From the NCBI GenBank assembly GCA_015063005.1, contig SUTF01000003.1, positions 164,180-228,179 of the forward strand: 64,000 nucleotides of DNA, written 5' to 3'. The stretch is from Methanobrevibacter millerae. GTDB lineage: Archaea; Methanobacteriota; Methanobacteria; Methanobacteriales; Methanobacteriaceae. Positions within the stretch are counted from its first letter, which is position 1; each line of letters starts with the position of its first letter. The translations under genes and the position numbers were made by a program. The notes under the pieces are model-generated. The model worked only from the letters and a program-made list of their open reading frames with translations, was not told where the DNA came from and did no database searches. Positions 1 through 9,550 of the stretch are shown here, piece after piece.

Positions 1-3000
1 GACATTTAAAGGATTATTATTTGAATCATACACCTTAGCGACAATGTCCACATTTTCGTCAACTATAGCATTTACATTTAAAACTGTGATTTTTGTCGGT
101 AAAATCACGCTGTTAACAGTGACAGTTGATCTTGCAGAAGATGAAGAATAGGAACCTCCGCCAAATACAGCACTAACCAAATAACTGCCAGCATTTGAAA
201 ATGAAGTGGACAAAACAGCCTGACCATTCCTAACACCAACAGAAGAAGTCCTACCATCAACAGTAAAAGCAACACTACCAACATTAATAGCATTATTAGA
301 AGAATCCAAAACACGAGCAACAATATCAACAGAACTACCCACATTAACAGCCATATCACTCAAAATAACCTTGGAAGGCAAAATAACATTATTAACAGTG
401 ACAGTAGCTCTTGCAGAAGATGAAGAATAGGAACCTCCGCCAAATACAGCACTAACCAAATAACTGCCAGCATTTGAAAATGAAGTGGACAAAACAGCCT
501 GACCATTCCTAACACCAACAGAAGAAGTCCTACCATCAACAGTAAAAGCAACACTACCAACATTAATAGCATTATTAGAAGAATCCAAAACACGAGCAAC
601 AATATCAACAGAACTACCCACATTAACAGCCATATCACTCAAAATAACCTTGGAAGGCAAAATAACATTATTAACAGTGACAGTAGCTCTTGCAGAAGAT
701 GAAGAATAGGAACCTCCGCCAAATACAGCACTAACCAAATAACTGCCAGCATTTGAAAATGAAGTGGACAAAACAGCCTGACCATTCCTAACACCAACAG
801 AAGAAGTCCTACCATCAACAGTAAAAGCAACACTACCAACATTAATAGCATTATTAGAAGAATCCAAAACACGAGCAACAATATCAACATAACTACCCAC
901 ATTAACCTGAATATTGCTTAATGATACTTTTGAAGGAGTTTTATCAACAATATTAACTCTAATATTTGTTGAAGATGACTTATAATCATCACCTTCAAAC
1001 GTTAAGTAAACATTGGAACTGCGAACGAGCAAAGTATTCAAAGTAGCCTTTCCATTGTTGACATCAACTGTGGTTTTTTCACCATTGATATTGAATGTGA
1101 CCTTGCCGGAGTTAACCAGATTGCCGTTTGAGTCTTTTACTGTTGCAACAATATTTGCACTATTATAATTGGTCGAATATGTTGCTGAAATTGTAGTATC
1201 CAAAACTTTTTCAATTACATTGATTAATGAAGTTGTTCTTGAAGACTTATACTGAGTTGATTCAAATATTGCAGTTACAGTGAAAGATCCTGCATTATTA
1301 TATGCTGTTGTATAAACTGCTTTACCGTTTTTAATGGCAACTGTTTCCATTTTACCGTTTGTTGAAAAAGCAACATTTCCGGAAGTGATTAAATTATTAT
1401 TTGAATCATAAACTCTGGCGGTTATGTCAACATTTTCACCAACCCTAGGTGAATCATATGATAAAACAATGCGTGAGTTTGGAAGAACCTTTTTGACTTC
1501 AACATTAGCTGTAGCTGTAGAAGGATTATAATGGATATATGAAAATGAAGCCCTTACAGTATAGTTTCCTTCATTTGCAAAAGAATAGTTTAAAACAGCT
1601 TTTCCGGCTGATATAGGAACCTCATAATTTTTTCCATTGACTGTGAATATGACGTTTCCGACAGTAAGTCTGTGATTGTGAGCGTCAATAACATTTGCTT
1701 CAATAGCAAAGTTCTCACCAACATCAACTTCATAATCTTTCATTTCAATGATTGTGTTTAAAGTATCCAATGTAGTGAATGCCTTAATACATGCGACTTG
1801 CGAAACGAATACGTTCTCACTGTTATAAACTCGCAATTCATATAAGTCACTCCATCTTCTGCCGTCATAACTGAAAAATGACATGCCTTTAGTATAGGTT
1901 ACCTTATTTGTATATTTGGTTTCTGAAATAGGAACCATGACGTTATAATTTGCGGATTTTTTAATGATAATCTCAAAATTGTCTCCCTTGTGGAGAGGAA
2001 TGAACTTATCCAATTTGAAAGTGTAATACCCTGCTGTGGAAGTTCCATGCTGGGAATACTTCAATTCATTGTTTACATAAATTTGAGCCTCAAAATCTGC
2101 ATCATCATAGAAATATGTTGAAAATGCGGCAAGCAACTCATCATCTGTTGAATTGAAAACGTTTTTGTACCATACTGTTTTTTGTCCGCTATTAAAAAAG
2201 CTTGTCATTCCTATAATGTCATATTGATAGTTCTTATCCAAATCAACTGTATTGTTTAAAATGAATGTATATGATGCCAAGGTGTTTCCCACTTCAGCTA
2301 AAACAGTATCATAATATGAAACATAGAAGTATCCGTCTTTTCCAAACTCTTCGCCCCAGCTATTTTTACAAATCCATGCACCATTTCCCTGAGGAGTATT
2401 TTTGAAATTATATCTTGAATAATTATCATCCCATCCGACAATTACAACTGCATGATTACGTTCCAATTTACCATTGTAATAAAATCCATAAGTCTTTTCA
2501 TTATAATAATTGTCGTCATTATGTATACCACTTACAACTCCCCCATATCTCATGATTGCTGATTTGATTTCATTATTATCCAGATATGAGTTACGGTTCA
2601 GACAGATAATATCCTGAATATGGAATCTGGAGTGAAGAACAGCAGATAATGTTGAATGGTCATCGAATCTATCATCCTTCTCGAAAACAGGACCCAGCCA
2701 ACTGGTCAGATATCCGACAGCCATCAAATCATAACCGCCGGTATTGGTTTCTATGTTCCATCCATAGTCTGAATATAAGCTGATTAGGTTTTTCATATTT
2801 TCTTCAGATAAGTCATAGGTATCTCCAGTAACTTTTAAAATACATGATTCCAATGCACCAATAGCTGCAAATGCCCAGCAGTCCCCACTGGATTGCTGAT
2901 TCTTAACTGGAGTGACATAACCTCTATCAACCAAACTATAATAAGATGGAAAAACAGTAATATCATCATGAATTTGATTATTTACGATCAAAGTATAATT

Positions 3001-4179
3001 TCCATCCCCCAACCATAAATTAATCTGTTTAGTTACGTATAAATCATTGTTAATCTGAGCTTTATTGTTATAATAAGTATTTGACACCTTAGGTATATCA
3101 TTATATATGGAGTAAATACCGCCACCACAGACTTCAGCCTCATTTGAATAGAATACGTTTGCATCGATATGATGGCCTGTAGCATTATCTAAAAATATTG
3201 CTCCACCGTTTTTTGCTGAATTGAAAAAGAAATTTGAATTTGAAGCATAAAGAGAGCCGTACAATGAATAGATAGAACCCCCACTATAAAGAGCCCTATT
3301 ATTATAAAATCTTGAATTGGTAATTGTAGTATATGAACTTAAATCACAAATTGCCCCACCAAAGGTTGCATTACAATCGTTGAAGGTAGATCTTTCGACA
3401 GTGACATTTCCTTTCTTAAAGTATAATGCACCACCTGCTCCATCAATAGTATAATCATTTTTAAACTCCGTATTTTTGATTATGATTGTTGAACCTTCCC
3501 TTGCTGCAATAGCTCCGCCGTAATTATAAGCAACATTATTTTCAAAATGGGAATTTGTAATAGTTAAAGTACCATGAGTCATGTATATTGCCCCACCATA
3601 CTCTGCATAATTTCCCCTAAAGGTTGAATTATCAATGTAGAGATGAGGACTGTAATGTTCACCGGGATTGTAAATAGCTCCTCCAAAGGAATTATTATAA
3701 ACGCCCGGTCTTGCTATACCATCTTCCAGAATTGAATTTGTAATATGTATTGTTCCATGATTAACAATACTAATGCCTGAAAATGTGACATTTGCTAATG
3801 TAAAGTGAGCAATAGTTAAAACATGATGACTTCTAACTATTGTGTTGGCTGCACCTGAGCCATAAACTGTTAAATTATTGAATTGTATTGAAGATGATGA
3901 ATCGAAGAGATATTCACCACTAGCCAGGTGAATTCTCTGATTGTTTCTCATATATTCTTGTCTCAATTGATTATAAGGATTATTTTTTGATCCATCACCA
4001 TTAATTTGTGCTGATGCATCAAAATAAATGTCATTATCGTTATTTCTTAGGACATACTCTTCCTCATTAACTGTCAATGTAATATTGGATTCATTTTCCA
4101 TAGCATAAGTTGAAGGAATAACCAATAACATGAACATTAAGAAAACAATTAATGATAAAAGATTATATTTTTTATTCAT
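1..4179 (-). CDS. Adhesin-like surface protein with papain-type (C1) cysteine protease domain, C-terminus beyond window
   Basis: The frame is open from an ATG at 4179 to the left edge (1393 codons seen, no stop), so the C-terminus is missing. A strong Shine-Dalgarno (AGGAGG) lies about 8 bases upstream and a TATA-like AT stretch lies near 4224-4234. Domains in order: signal peptide (about 1-27, ending PSTYA); right-handed beta-helix repeats rich in short Asn/Gly turns (about 60-390); C1 papain-like protease (about 405-640) with QQSSGDCWAF (Cys434), NHAVVIVGW (His576) and CKNSWG (Asn606), so the catalytic triad is intact; a beta-sandwich region (about 645-815) in the place where a lectin-like domain follows C1 proteases in related archaeal proteins; then Ig-like repeats to the edge. 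Export is clear. The protease substrate is unknown and could be the protein itself, other surface proteins or host/diet protein. Confidence 0.88.
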   Translation of the reverse strand, partial: MNKKYNLLSLIVFLMFMLLVIPSTYAMENESNITLTVNEEEYVLRNNDNDIYFDASAQINGDGSKNNPYNQLRQEYMRNNQRIHLASGEYLFDSSSSIQFNNLTVYGSGAANTIVRSHHVLTIAHFTLANVTFSGISIVNHGTIHITNSILEDGIARPGVYNNSFGGAIYNPGEHYSPHLYIDNSTFRGNYAEYGGAIYMTHGTLTITNSHFENNVAYNYGGAIAAREGSTIIIKNTEFKNDYTIDGAGGALYFKKGNVTVERSTFNDCNATFGGAICDLSSYTTITNSRFYNNRALYSGGSIYSLYGSLYASNSNFFFNSAKNGGAIFLDNATGHHIDANVFYSNEAEVCGGGIYSIYNDIPKVSNTYYNNKAQINNDLYVTKQINLWLGDGNYTLIVNNQIHDDITVFPSYYSLVDRGYVTPVKNQQSSGDCWAFAAIGALESCILKVTGDTYDLSEENMKNLISLYSDYGWNIETNTGGYDLMAVGYLTSWLGPVFEKDDRFDDHSTLSAVLHSRFHIQDIICLNRNSYLDNNEIKSAIMRYGGVVSGIHNDDNYYNEKTYGFYYNGKLERNHAVVIVGWDDNYSRYNFKNTPQGNGAWICKNSWGEEFGKDGYFYVSYYDTVLAEVGNTLASYTFILNNTVDLDKNYQYDIIGMTSFFNSGQKTVWYKNVFNSTDDELLAAFSTYFYDDADFEAQIYVNNELKYSQHGTSTAGYYTFKLDKFIPLHKGDNFEIIIKKSANYNVMVPISETKYTNKVTYTKGMSFFSYDGRRWSDLYELRVYNSENVFVSQVACIKAFTTLDTLNTIIEMKDYEVDVGENFAIEANVIDAHNHRLTVGNVIFTVNGKNYEVPISAGKAVLNYSFANEGNYTVRASFSYIHYNPSTATANVEVKKVLPNSRIVLSYDSPRVGENVDITARVYDSNNNLITSGNVAFSTNGKMETVAIKNGKAVYTTAYNNAGSFTVTAIFESTQYKSSRTTSLINVIEKVLDTTISATYSTNYNSANIVATVKDSNGNLVNSGKVTFNINGEKTTVDVNNGKATLNTLLVRSSNVYLTFEGDDYKSSSTNIRVNIVDKTPSKVSLSNIQVNVGSYVDIVARVLDSSNNAINVGSVAFTVDGRTSSVGVRNGQAVLSTSFSNAGSYLVSAVFGGGSYSSSSARATVTVNNVILPSKVILSDMAVNVGSSVDIVARVLDSSNNAINVGSVAFTVDGRTSSVGVRNGQAVLSTSFSNAGSYLVSAVFGGGSYSSSSARATVTVNNVILPSKVILSDMAVNVGSSVDIVARVLDSSNNAINVGSVAFTVDGRTSSVGVRNGQAVLSTSFSNAGSYLVSAVFGGGSYSSSSARSTVTVNSVILPTKITVLNVNAIVDENVDIVAKVYDSNNNPLNV
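111..902 (-). repeat. Three near-identical 279-bp tandem repeats (93-residue Ig-like units)
   Basis: The same sequence recurs with an exact 279-base period: the TTAACAGTGACAG start is at 113, 392 and 671. It encodes units containing VNVGSSVDIVARV and AFTVDGRTSSVGV. Within the shared part I see only a few differences between copies. The period is a multiple of three, so copy-number change keeps the frame. Flanking Ig-like units (about 903-1750) are clearly diverged, so these three copies are recent. Confidence 0.9.
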
Positions 4180-4274
4180 ATGATGTCCTCCTATCAATTA
4201 TAATTATAGTTATATTTGTTATTATATAAAAAGGAGTAGCATCATTTAACAAGAAAAAGAAAAAAAGTAATGAA

Positions 4275-5690
4275 TTAATAAGATGAATAATTTGAATATT
4301 GTTCAGTTCTTGATTTAATATTTTCAAATTTCTCATCGATTAGCAATTCACCATTTTTAAATACAGTCTGCAATACATTGTCTCCACAGGCATCGATGGG
4401 GATTGTCTTGAAAGAATTTTTTTCCTTAACAAGTTTGAATCTACCCGTTTTGGATTTTTTACTTGAGTCCAGTGGATTTTTAAATATATCAAACCATTGT
4501 CCATCCCTAAATTGGGCAGAACATTTAAATGCATTGCGCTGAGTGTCACGGGTAACTGAACTGTGAAGTCCTCCACCCATTCCGAAAATAATGTTTTCGC
4601 CAGCCCAATTGTTGGATTTCATTGCAAAGAGAATATCCCTTATCTTGTGATAGTTTAGTCCATCACCCCACAAAAGACCAATATTAGCATCAAATACTTT
4701 ATATCCCTTTTCAGTCAGACGGCTTCCAAAACCTCTTTCCAAAATGTTAAGACAGTCTATTGTTGTTGAAACCGGTTCACCACTGTCTGGTCTGAAAACA
4801 ACCTTATTTGTCTCAACATCCAAGAACCTCATGATAGCATCATTCAATTCAGTGCCTTTGGTGGAAGCTTCAGTTAAGAAATTCCTGTAGTCATAGCTGT
4901 CTATTACCATGGAAAGAATTCCGTCCTTTGCATTTTCAATGACATTCAATACTTGGTCGAATTCGCTGTCCTGACCAAGTGAAGTCATTACACTGTGTTC
5001 TGTTGCCTGAACTGAAAAACCATAGACATTTGAGTCATTATAGTAATTTTCAGGAATTGTCAGAGCAGGAATTGTATCTGTACCTGAAAAGCTAAGCAGA
5101 TGTGCAGATCCACATAGCATTGATGATTCTGTTGACGTGGCTCCTCGATAACCGAAATCATGGAGCATAAAATCCAAATTATCTTTTGAAGAACCCGTAA
5201 CATCCAAATAGAAATTAGCTAACTTTTTTACTTCAGCAGATAAAGTTGCAACAGTTGACGGATACCATACCTGCAAAAGCAATGATTCCAGATAGTTAGG
5301 CAGCCAATAGCACTCATCATCAGTATTTTCAACAGTCATCAATACATTGCCCACATCAACGGGAGTACCTTCTGGAACAGCATTTATTTCAATTGGCAAT
5401 CTGCCGTCATATTCGTCAAGAATAAACTGCCAGCCTTCACGGTTGAAAATGCCTTGCCCAAGATGAGTTTGCATAAGCCTGTCAGCTTCATCAATCTTTT
5501 CTTGAGTTACTATTTTACCTTCCAAATACTTTTTTATTATATATTGAAGCCCATAAAATATAGTCTTGTTAAATTCAGCACCAACCCTACTTTCAAGGTA
5601 GGAATAAATCTTTTGTGTACCTTTTGGATAGAAGTAGTGATGGGTTATCTTATATGAGTCAGTCAATAGACAAATATTATTTTCTATCAT
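4275..5690 (-). CDS. nadV: Nicotinamide phosphoribosyltransferase (NAMPT/NadV family)
   Basis: Converts nicotinamide and PRPP to nicotinamide mononucleotide, the first step of NAD salvage from nicotinamide, in the cytoplasm. The 471-residue protein matches NAMPT in length and along its whole sequence: LLTDSYKITHHYFYP at the N-terminus, FYGLQYIIKKYL, LPIEINAVPEG, the DFGYRG motif, and QATEHS, where His232 corresponds to the catalytic phospho-histidine of the family. Late motifs FRPDSGEP, GDG and FGMGGGLHSSVTRD are also present. The ATG at 5690 has only a weak AGTTGAT upstream. The gene stands alone between a surface-protein gene (96 bases downstream) and the broken nuclease-like gene. NAMPT is not universal in archaea, so horizontal acquisition is plausible. 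It would let a gut methanogen use nicotinamide supplied by host or diet. Confidence 0.93.
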   Translation of the reverse strand: MIENNICLLTDSYKITHHYFYPKGTQKIYSYLESRVGAEFNKTIFYGLQYIIKKYLEGKIVTQEKIDEADRLMQTHLGQGIFNREGWQFILDEYDGRLPIEINAVPEGTPVDVGNVLMTVENTDDECYWLPNYLESLLLQVWYPSTVATLSAEVKKLANFYLDVTGSSKDNLDFMLHDFGYRGATSTESSMLCGSAHLLSFSGTDTIPALTIPENYYNDSNVYGFSVQATEHSVMTSLGQDSEFDQVLNVIENAKDGILSMVIDSYDYRNFLTEASTKGTELNDAIMRFLDVETNKVVFRPDSGEPVSTTIDCLNILERGFGSRLTEKGYKVFDANIGLLWGDGLNYHKIRDILFAMKSNNWAGENIIFGMGGGLHSSVTRDTQRNAFKCSAQFRDGQWFDIFKNPLDSSKKSKTGRFKLVKEKNSFKTIPIDACGDNVLQTVFKNGELLIDEKFENIKSRTEQYSNYSSY

Positions 5691-6000
5691 AATATCAACT
5701 TTTTAATAATATTAGTTAATGATATGATATAAAGTTAACCATTGAACCTCCATTTAAAGAAAAGATTAACTGGTTTTTACGTCTAAAGTTCTTTTTTAAG
5801 AAAAATTTTAAAATTTCTTATTAAAAAAACAATAAGAAAAAATTTTACAAAACACAACAATTTTTCCAAATTAGAAAAATATTACAAAGTCATTAGATTA
5901 TTGATTTAAGAAAGTAAAATTGTTTAAATTAAAAACAAAGAATTTATATATGATTAAATACAATATAAACTTATTTAACAAAAATACGGAGGTTTTCCAA
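5691..6000. promoter_or_regulatory. Divergent AT-rich promoter region
   Basis: This gene-free stretch separates nadV (minus) from the broken gene at 6001 (plus). It holds an inverted repeat TTTCTTATT / AATAAGAAA (5814-5822 and 5831-5839, 8-base loop), an archaeal TATA-like TTTATATAT at 5943-5951, and a good ribosome binding site (GGAGG near 5988) that fixes the downstream start at 6001. I see no other gene in it. Confidence 0.6.
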
Positions 6001-6935
6001 ATGAGTGAACAATTGGAAGATCGTAGTTTTAAGAGATTAACTGACACATTTCCAGTACCAATGCTAAAATACTTGCATGTGAATCATGATAGAATAAAAC
6101 CATACAAAACAACATTAGAAATCAGTGAAAACAACAAACAATTTCTAGATTACGTACTAGAAATATAAGAAAACAAATTAATTGATTTGGAATTTCACAG
6201 CACTGTGTTAACACTAGATCATCTAGGACGATACGGTACATATAAGATATATTTAAGGATAGATTCCAAAAAACTAGTGTACCAATGTATATTATGCACT
6301 GCAGATCCAATATCCTCCAAAAGACAGCTAAATATCAATGAAAATGAGAAATTGGAATTTTATATAGTATTTACACAAGAAGATGATGCAGATGAAAAAA
6401 TAAAAATACTTGAAGACATCATAAATAATAATAAAAAATTAACCAACACAGACATTGAAATCATCTATCTAACTGTGGCATTATTTATGAAATCAGAATT
6501 ATCCAAATCTGAATTACTTTTAAAAATATCTGAATTAACAAATCAGATTCAAGGACTAAGTAATGAAGAATTATACGAAATCAAATTATTTCAAAAAGCA
6601 TATATGAAAAAATTCATATCAGACGACGATGAACTAAAAGAGGAGATTGAAAAAATGATATCACTATCAGACATTGAATCAATGAAAGAAACATTCCCAA
6701 AAGAATCCCTAAAAATAAAAGAAGAAGGAATCGAACTAGGAATGGAAAAAGGAATAGAAAAAGGAATGGAAAAAGGAATAGAAAAGGAATGGAAAAAGGA
6801 ATGGAAGAAGGAATGGAAAAAGGAAAATTAGAAGAAAAAATCAAAACAGCTGAAAAAATGAAAAAAGAAAAACTAGACACAACAACAATAGCAAAAATAA
6901 CAGGACTCAACATAAAAGAAATAGAAAAGTTATAA
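6001..6935 (+). pseudogene. Broken Rpn/PD-(D/E)XK-type nuclease-like protein gene
   Basis: One ancestral gene now lies in three pieces. The first frame starts at ATG 6001 behind GGAGG and ends at an in-frame TAA (6166-6168) after 55 codons. Translation resumes directly after the TAA in the same frame (ENKLIDLEFHSTVLTLDHLG) and runs to about 6785. There a run of A in the GMEKGIEK repeat is one base short. The next frame restores GMEKGMEEGMEKGKLEEKI and ends in a tail, KITGLNIKEIEKL, with a stop at 6933-6935. The LEI-(stop)-ENKLIDLEFHS region resembles the EIDxEFHS-type core of Rpn recombination-promoting nuclease / putative transposase proteins, and the Lys/Glu-rich GMEKG repeat tail is usual for that group. 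Family assignment is from memory of such proteins, and the two lesions are seen directly. The stop is TAA, so pyrrolysine read-through is excluded. Confidence 0.8.
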
Positions 6936-7001
6936 TCTCATAAATCATAACTTTTCAACTAATGGCAGAAAAAACAAACACTTAAATGATTATTTTTTTC
7001 A

Positions 7002-7550
7002 TTATTTATAACTTTCATCCAATTTTCTGTAATATGATTGCGGATGGTCACACATAGGACAAACTTCAGGTGCTGACTTGCCGTAATGCAAATTACCGCA
7101 ATTACCACATTTCCAGATAATTTCTTCTGACTTTTCAAAAACACAGTCATTTTTAATGTTTTTAACGAAAGCCTTATATATTCTTTCATGTGATCTTTCA
7201 ATTGCTGCAGTCAACTCAAACAACTGAGCAATATCATCAAAGCCTTCATGTTTAGCATCTGCTGCAAAATTCATATACATGTCTGACCATTCATATTGTT
7301 CAGTTTCAATAGCTTCACAGAGATTGGTTAAGGTATCTTTCACACCACCATCATGCAACAGTTTGAACCAAACCTTTGCATGTTCCTTTTCATTGTCTGA
7401 TGCTTCCTTGAAAACTTCAGACAATTGAACATAGCCATCCTTTTTGGCTTGGGATGCATAGAATTCATATTTCACACGTGCAAGTGACTCTCCTTCAAGA
7501 GCCTTTAAAAGATTTTTTTCAGTAATACTGCCTTTTAATTCATTGTGCAT
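7002..7550 (-). CDS. Rubrerythrin
   Basis: A cytoplasmic non-heme iron protein that reduces hydrogen peroxide in anaerobes. The N-terminal four-helix ferritin-like domain carries the expected carboxylate/histidine motifs (Glu21 region EGESLARVKYEFY, EKEH at 54-57, ERSH at 118-121). The C-terminal rubredoxin-like domain has CGNC (Cys148, Cys151) and CPMC (Cys164, Cys167). The 182-residue length is close to the usual rubrerythrin size. It is a stand-alone gene. Flavodoxin, cupin and FprA genes about 6-8 kb away on the same strand fit the same oxygen/peroxide defence theme. Confidence 0.95.
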   Translation of the reverse strand: MHNELKGSITEKNLLKALEGESLARVKYEFYASQAKKDGYVQLSEVFKEASDNEKEHAKVWFKLLHDGGVKDTLTNLCEAIETEQYEWSDMYMNFAADAKHEGFDDIAQLFELTAAIERSHERIYKAFVKNIKNDCVFEKSEEIIWKCGNCGNLHYGKSAPEVCPMCDHPQSYYRKLDESYK

Positions 7551-7614
7551 AATATCACCTGTAAATTAAAAAGGCTTTTTTATATTATTTAAGTATTTGG
7601 TGATTAAATGGTAA

Positions 7615-8979
7615 CTAACGTTTGATATGCTGATTTGGATATAGGAAATCATCCAAAAAGATTAAAAAATCGTCATTGGCCAAATCTTCAATATCTATAA
7701 TGTTATAACTATCTAAAATAGGTTCGGTTAAGTTTTTTCCTACCTTGATTATTGAAATATGCTCTTTAGTAAGAAGATTGGAAATAAAACTTTCTGGTGT
7801 AGTAAATTCCCTTTTGGCATTATAAACTAACATATCATCTAAAAGATAACAGTTTTCAAGACCGAATTTCTCAATGAAATTATCACAGGCCTGTCTGTAA
7901 TATACCCTAGGTCCTTCATGGACTTTTATATTATTCAATTTTGATACTGCCAATTCAAGCAATATTACAGCACAGCTTTCTTCATCTGTCCAATAGTCAT
8001 GCTGAAATACAAGAAAATCATTTTTATCCAATTGCCTTTTCAATGAATCCGCTGTTTTTTTAAGTTGAGGATGTAATGTATCTAAAGGAATCTGTGGAAT
8101 ATCAAATTTTATTGCAATCATATTGCTTTCACGAGCTTTAAATTCATTTAAAATACTGTCCTTATCCAAATATTTATTTAAAGGATAGAAATATTCAGAT
8201 TTTTTATCTGAATTCAAATAGTTTCTTGCTGATTGGATAAACTGTGAGTATTTGTCCAATCTTAGGGCTGCACCTACATTACGGTTCTTGTCAGTTGGAT
8301 CAATGCATATTAATGGATCCTTAAACATCTTTGCAGTTCCATATTCCATCAAATCAATGGTATGGCCAAACTGCCAGTCAGCAGCCTCTTTTAAAGTATT
8401 TTCAAAAGTTCCGTATTTTATAATCAGCAATTCACATAAATATCCTGCAAATCCGCCCACCTTAAATTCAGAACCGTATGTTCCGGTCATGTCCATGAAT
8501 CTTTTCAAAAGGAGAACCTCTTCATTTTGGCCTTCCTTCAGATTGGCCTGAACGAATTTGGTGTGAAGGATGGTTCTGTCTACTGCGGACTTAAGCTGGC
8601 TTCCATCATCAATTTGATAGCATGGCACAAAATCTATTTTAAAGCCATCAATTTCAGTCGTTACATACGGGTGGGACGCAAATTGGTGATATGGTTCAGC
8701 ATTGAATGCATCGCAGCATTGATGTGCCAAGTCAAGACCCATCTGCTTTAAGTCCTTTTTGTCTGTTGACAATGGGAAAGATATGAAAATGTCAATGTCT
8801 GATTTTCCCCTAAGATATGTCTTTTTAGCAACGGAACCTACAAGAACAGCTTCCGCATCAATGCCTGAAACATAGCATTTGTCATTTAAAAAATCAAGAA
8901 GATGTCCTGAAACGTCCCTTACCTTATCCTTTTCCTCTTCAGTAGGTTTAATTTCATCCAAAATGATTTTATAGTCCAT
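7615..8979 (-). CDS. cca: CCA tRNA nucleotidyltransferase (archaeal class I)
   Basis: Adds or repairs the CCA end of tRNA without a template. The nucleotidyltransferase core shows LVGSVAKKTYLRGKSDIDIF, with metal ligands Asp61 and Asp63, and KIDFVPCY (Asp116). Downstream regions SARNYLNSDKKSEYFYPLN and the C-terminal domain match the archaeal enzyme, and 454 residues is the usual length. A TTG at 8982 lies just upstream, but the ATG at 8979 is the natural start. Four bases separate it from the thpR stop, so both are co-transcribed. The pair groups two tRNA/RNA-end enzymes. Confidence 0.95.
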   Translation of the reverse strand: MDYKIILDEIKPTEEEKDKVRDVSGHLLDFLNDKCYVSGIDAEAVLVGSVAKKTYLRGKSDIDIFISFPLSTDKKDLKQMGLDLAHQCCDAFNAEPYHQFASHPYVTTEIDGFKIDFVPCYQIDDGSQLKSAVDRTILHTKFVQANLKEGQNEEVLLLKRFMDMTGTYGSEFKVGGFAGYLCELLIIKYGTFENTLKEAADWQFGHTIDLMEYGTAKMFKDPLICIDPTDKNRNVGAALRLDKYSQFIQSARNYLNSDKKSEYFYPLNKYLDKDSILNEFKARESNMIAIKFDIPQIPLDTLHPQLKKTADSLKRQLDKNDFLVFQHDYWTDEESCAVILLELAVSKLNNIKVHEGPRVYYRQACDNFIEKFGLENCYLLDDMLVYNAKREFTTPESFISNLLTKEHISIIKVGKNLTEPILDSYNIIDIEDLANDDFLIFLDDFLYPNQHIKR

Positions 8980-8983
8980 CAAA

Positions 8984-9541
8984 TCATAGCCTATATTCTA
9001 TTAAATCTTCATAGATTGGTCCTGATGGAGTCAGTGTACTTTTCTTTAAAGTAATGGTGTTTACTTCCATAGTACCAATATCAATTGTTTTATTTGTTTC
9101 TATTGTCTTTTTAACATCAGCTTTCCCTTTTGCAGATTTCATTCGGCCGATTGTTAGATGTGATGAGAATTTTTTGTCCAAATCAAAGCCTATGGAATTG
9201 AACTCCTTGTCCAGTCTGTCATGCAAGTCCTTTAGGATTTCATCCTCGTCAAGACCTACCCAAATAACTTTTATTCTGTTGGCATTAGGGAAAACCCCAC
9301 ATCCTTTAATTTTAATGTTAAATGAATCGAAATCCTTTATTACATTTTCTATTTTGGAGGATATCAAATCGATTCCCTCTGTGTCGATATCTCCAAAGAA
9401 TTTTAAGGTAAAATGCAAGTTCTGCAAATCAACATACTTGATGTTTGCATCGATTTGTTTAAATTCCTTAATGATTTTATGTATTTTTGGCTTTAAATCA
9501 TCATCCAAGTCAATTGCTAAAAATGCTCTGATTTGTGACAT
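8984..9541 (-). CDS. thpR: RNA 2',3'-cyclic phosphodiesterase (2H/LigT family)
   Basis: Opens 2',3'-cyclic phosphate ends of RNA. Both catalytic HxT motifs are present: HFT at 43-45 (context NLHFTLKFFG) and HLT at 128-130 (HLTIGRMKSA). The N-terminus MSQIRAFLAIDLDD is typical, and 185 residues is normal for the family. It lies 9 bases downstream of aroB' and immediately upstream of cca, so it is probably part of an aroA'-aroB'-thpR-cca transcript. Confidence 0.93.
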   Translation of the reverse strand: MSQIRAFLAIDLDDDLKPKIHKIIKEFKQIDANIKYVDLQNLHFTLKFFGDIDTEGIDLISSKIENVIKDFDSFNIKIKGCGVFPNANRIKVIWVGLDEDEILKDLHDRLDKEFNSIGFDLDKKFSSHLTIGRMKSAKGKADVKKTIETNKTIDIGTMEVNTITLKKSTLTPSGPIYEDLIEYRL

Positions 9542-9550
9542 TGAAATTCC

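Noticed and set aside
105..902. Three hydrophobic Leu-rich reading frames (minus strand)
   Set aside because: They are an alternative frame of the 279-bp Ig repeats; the real frame with signal peptide and protease runs straight through and the hydrophobic frames have no ribosome site.
6166..6168. Possible read-through stop or pyrrolysine codon in the Rpn-like gene
   Set aside because: The stop is TAA, not TAG, and a second lesion downstream makes a functional read-through product unlikely.
6614..6913. Hydrophobic reading frame opposite the Lys/Glu repeat
   Set aside because: It is the complement of GMEKG codons, with no ribosome site and no family match.
8980..8982. TTG start codon for cca one codon upstream of ATG (similar cases at 18284 and 47734)
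   Set aside because: Ribosome binding sites (GGTGAT type) are correctly spaced for the ATG, which is the preferred start.
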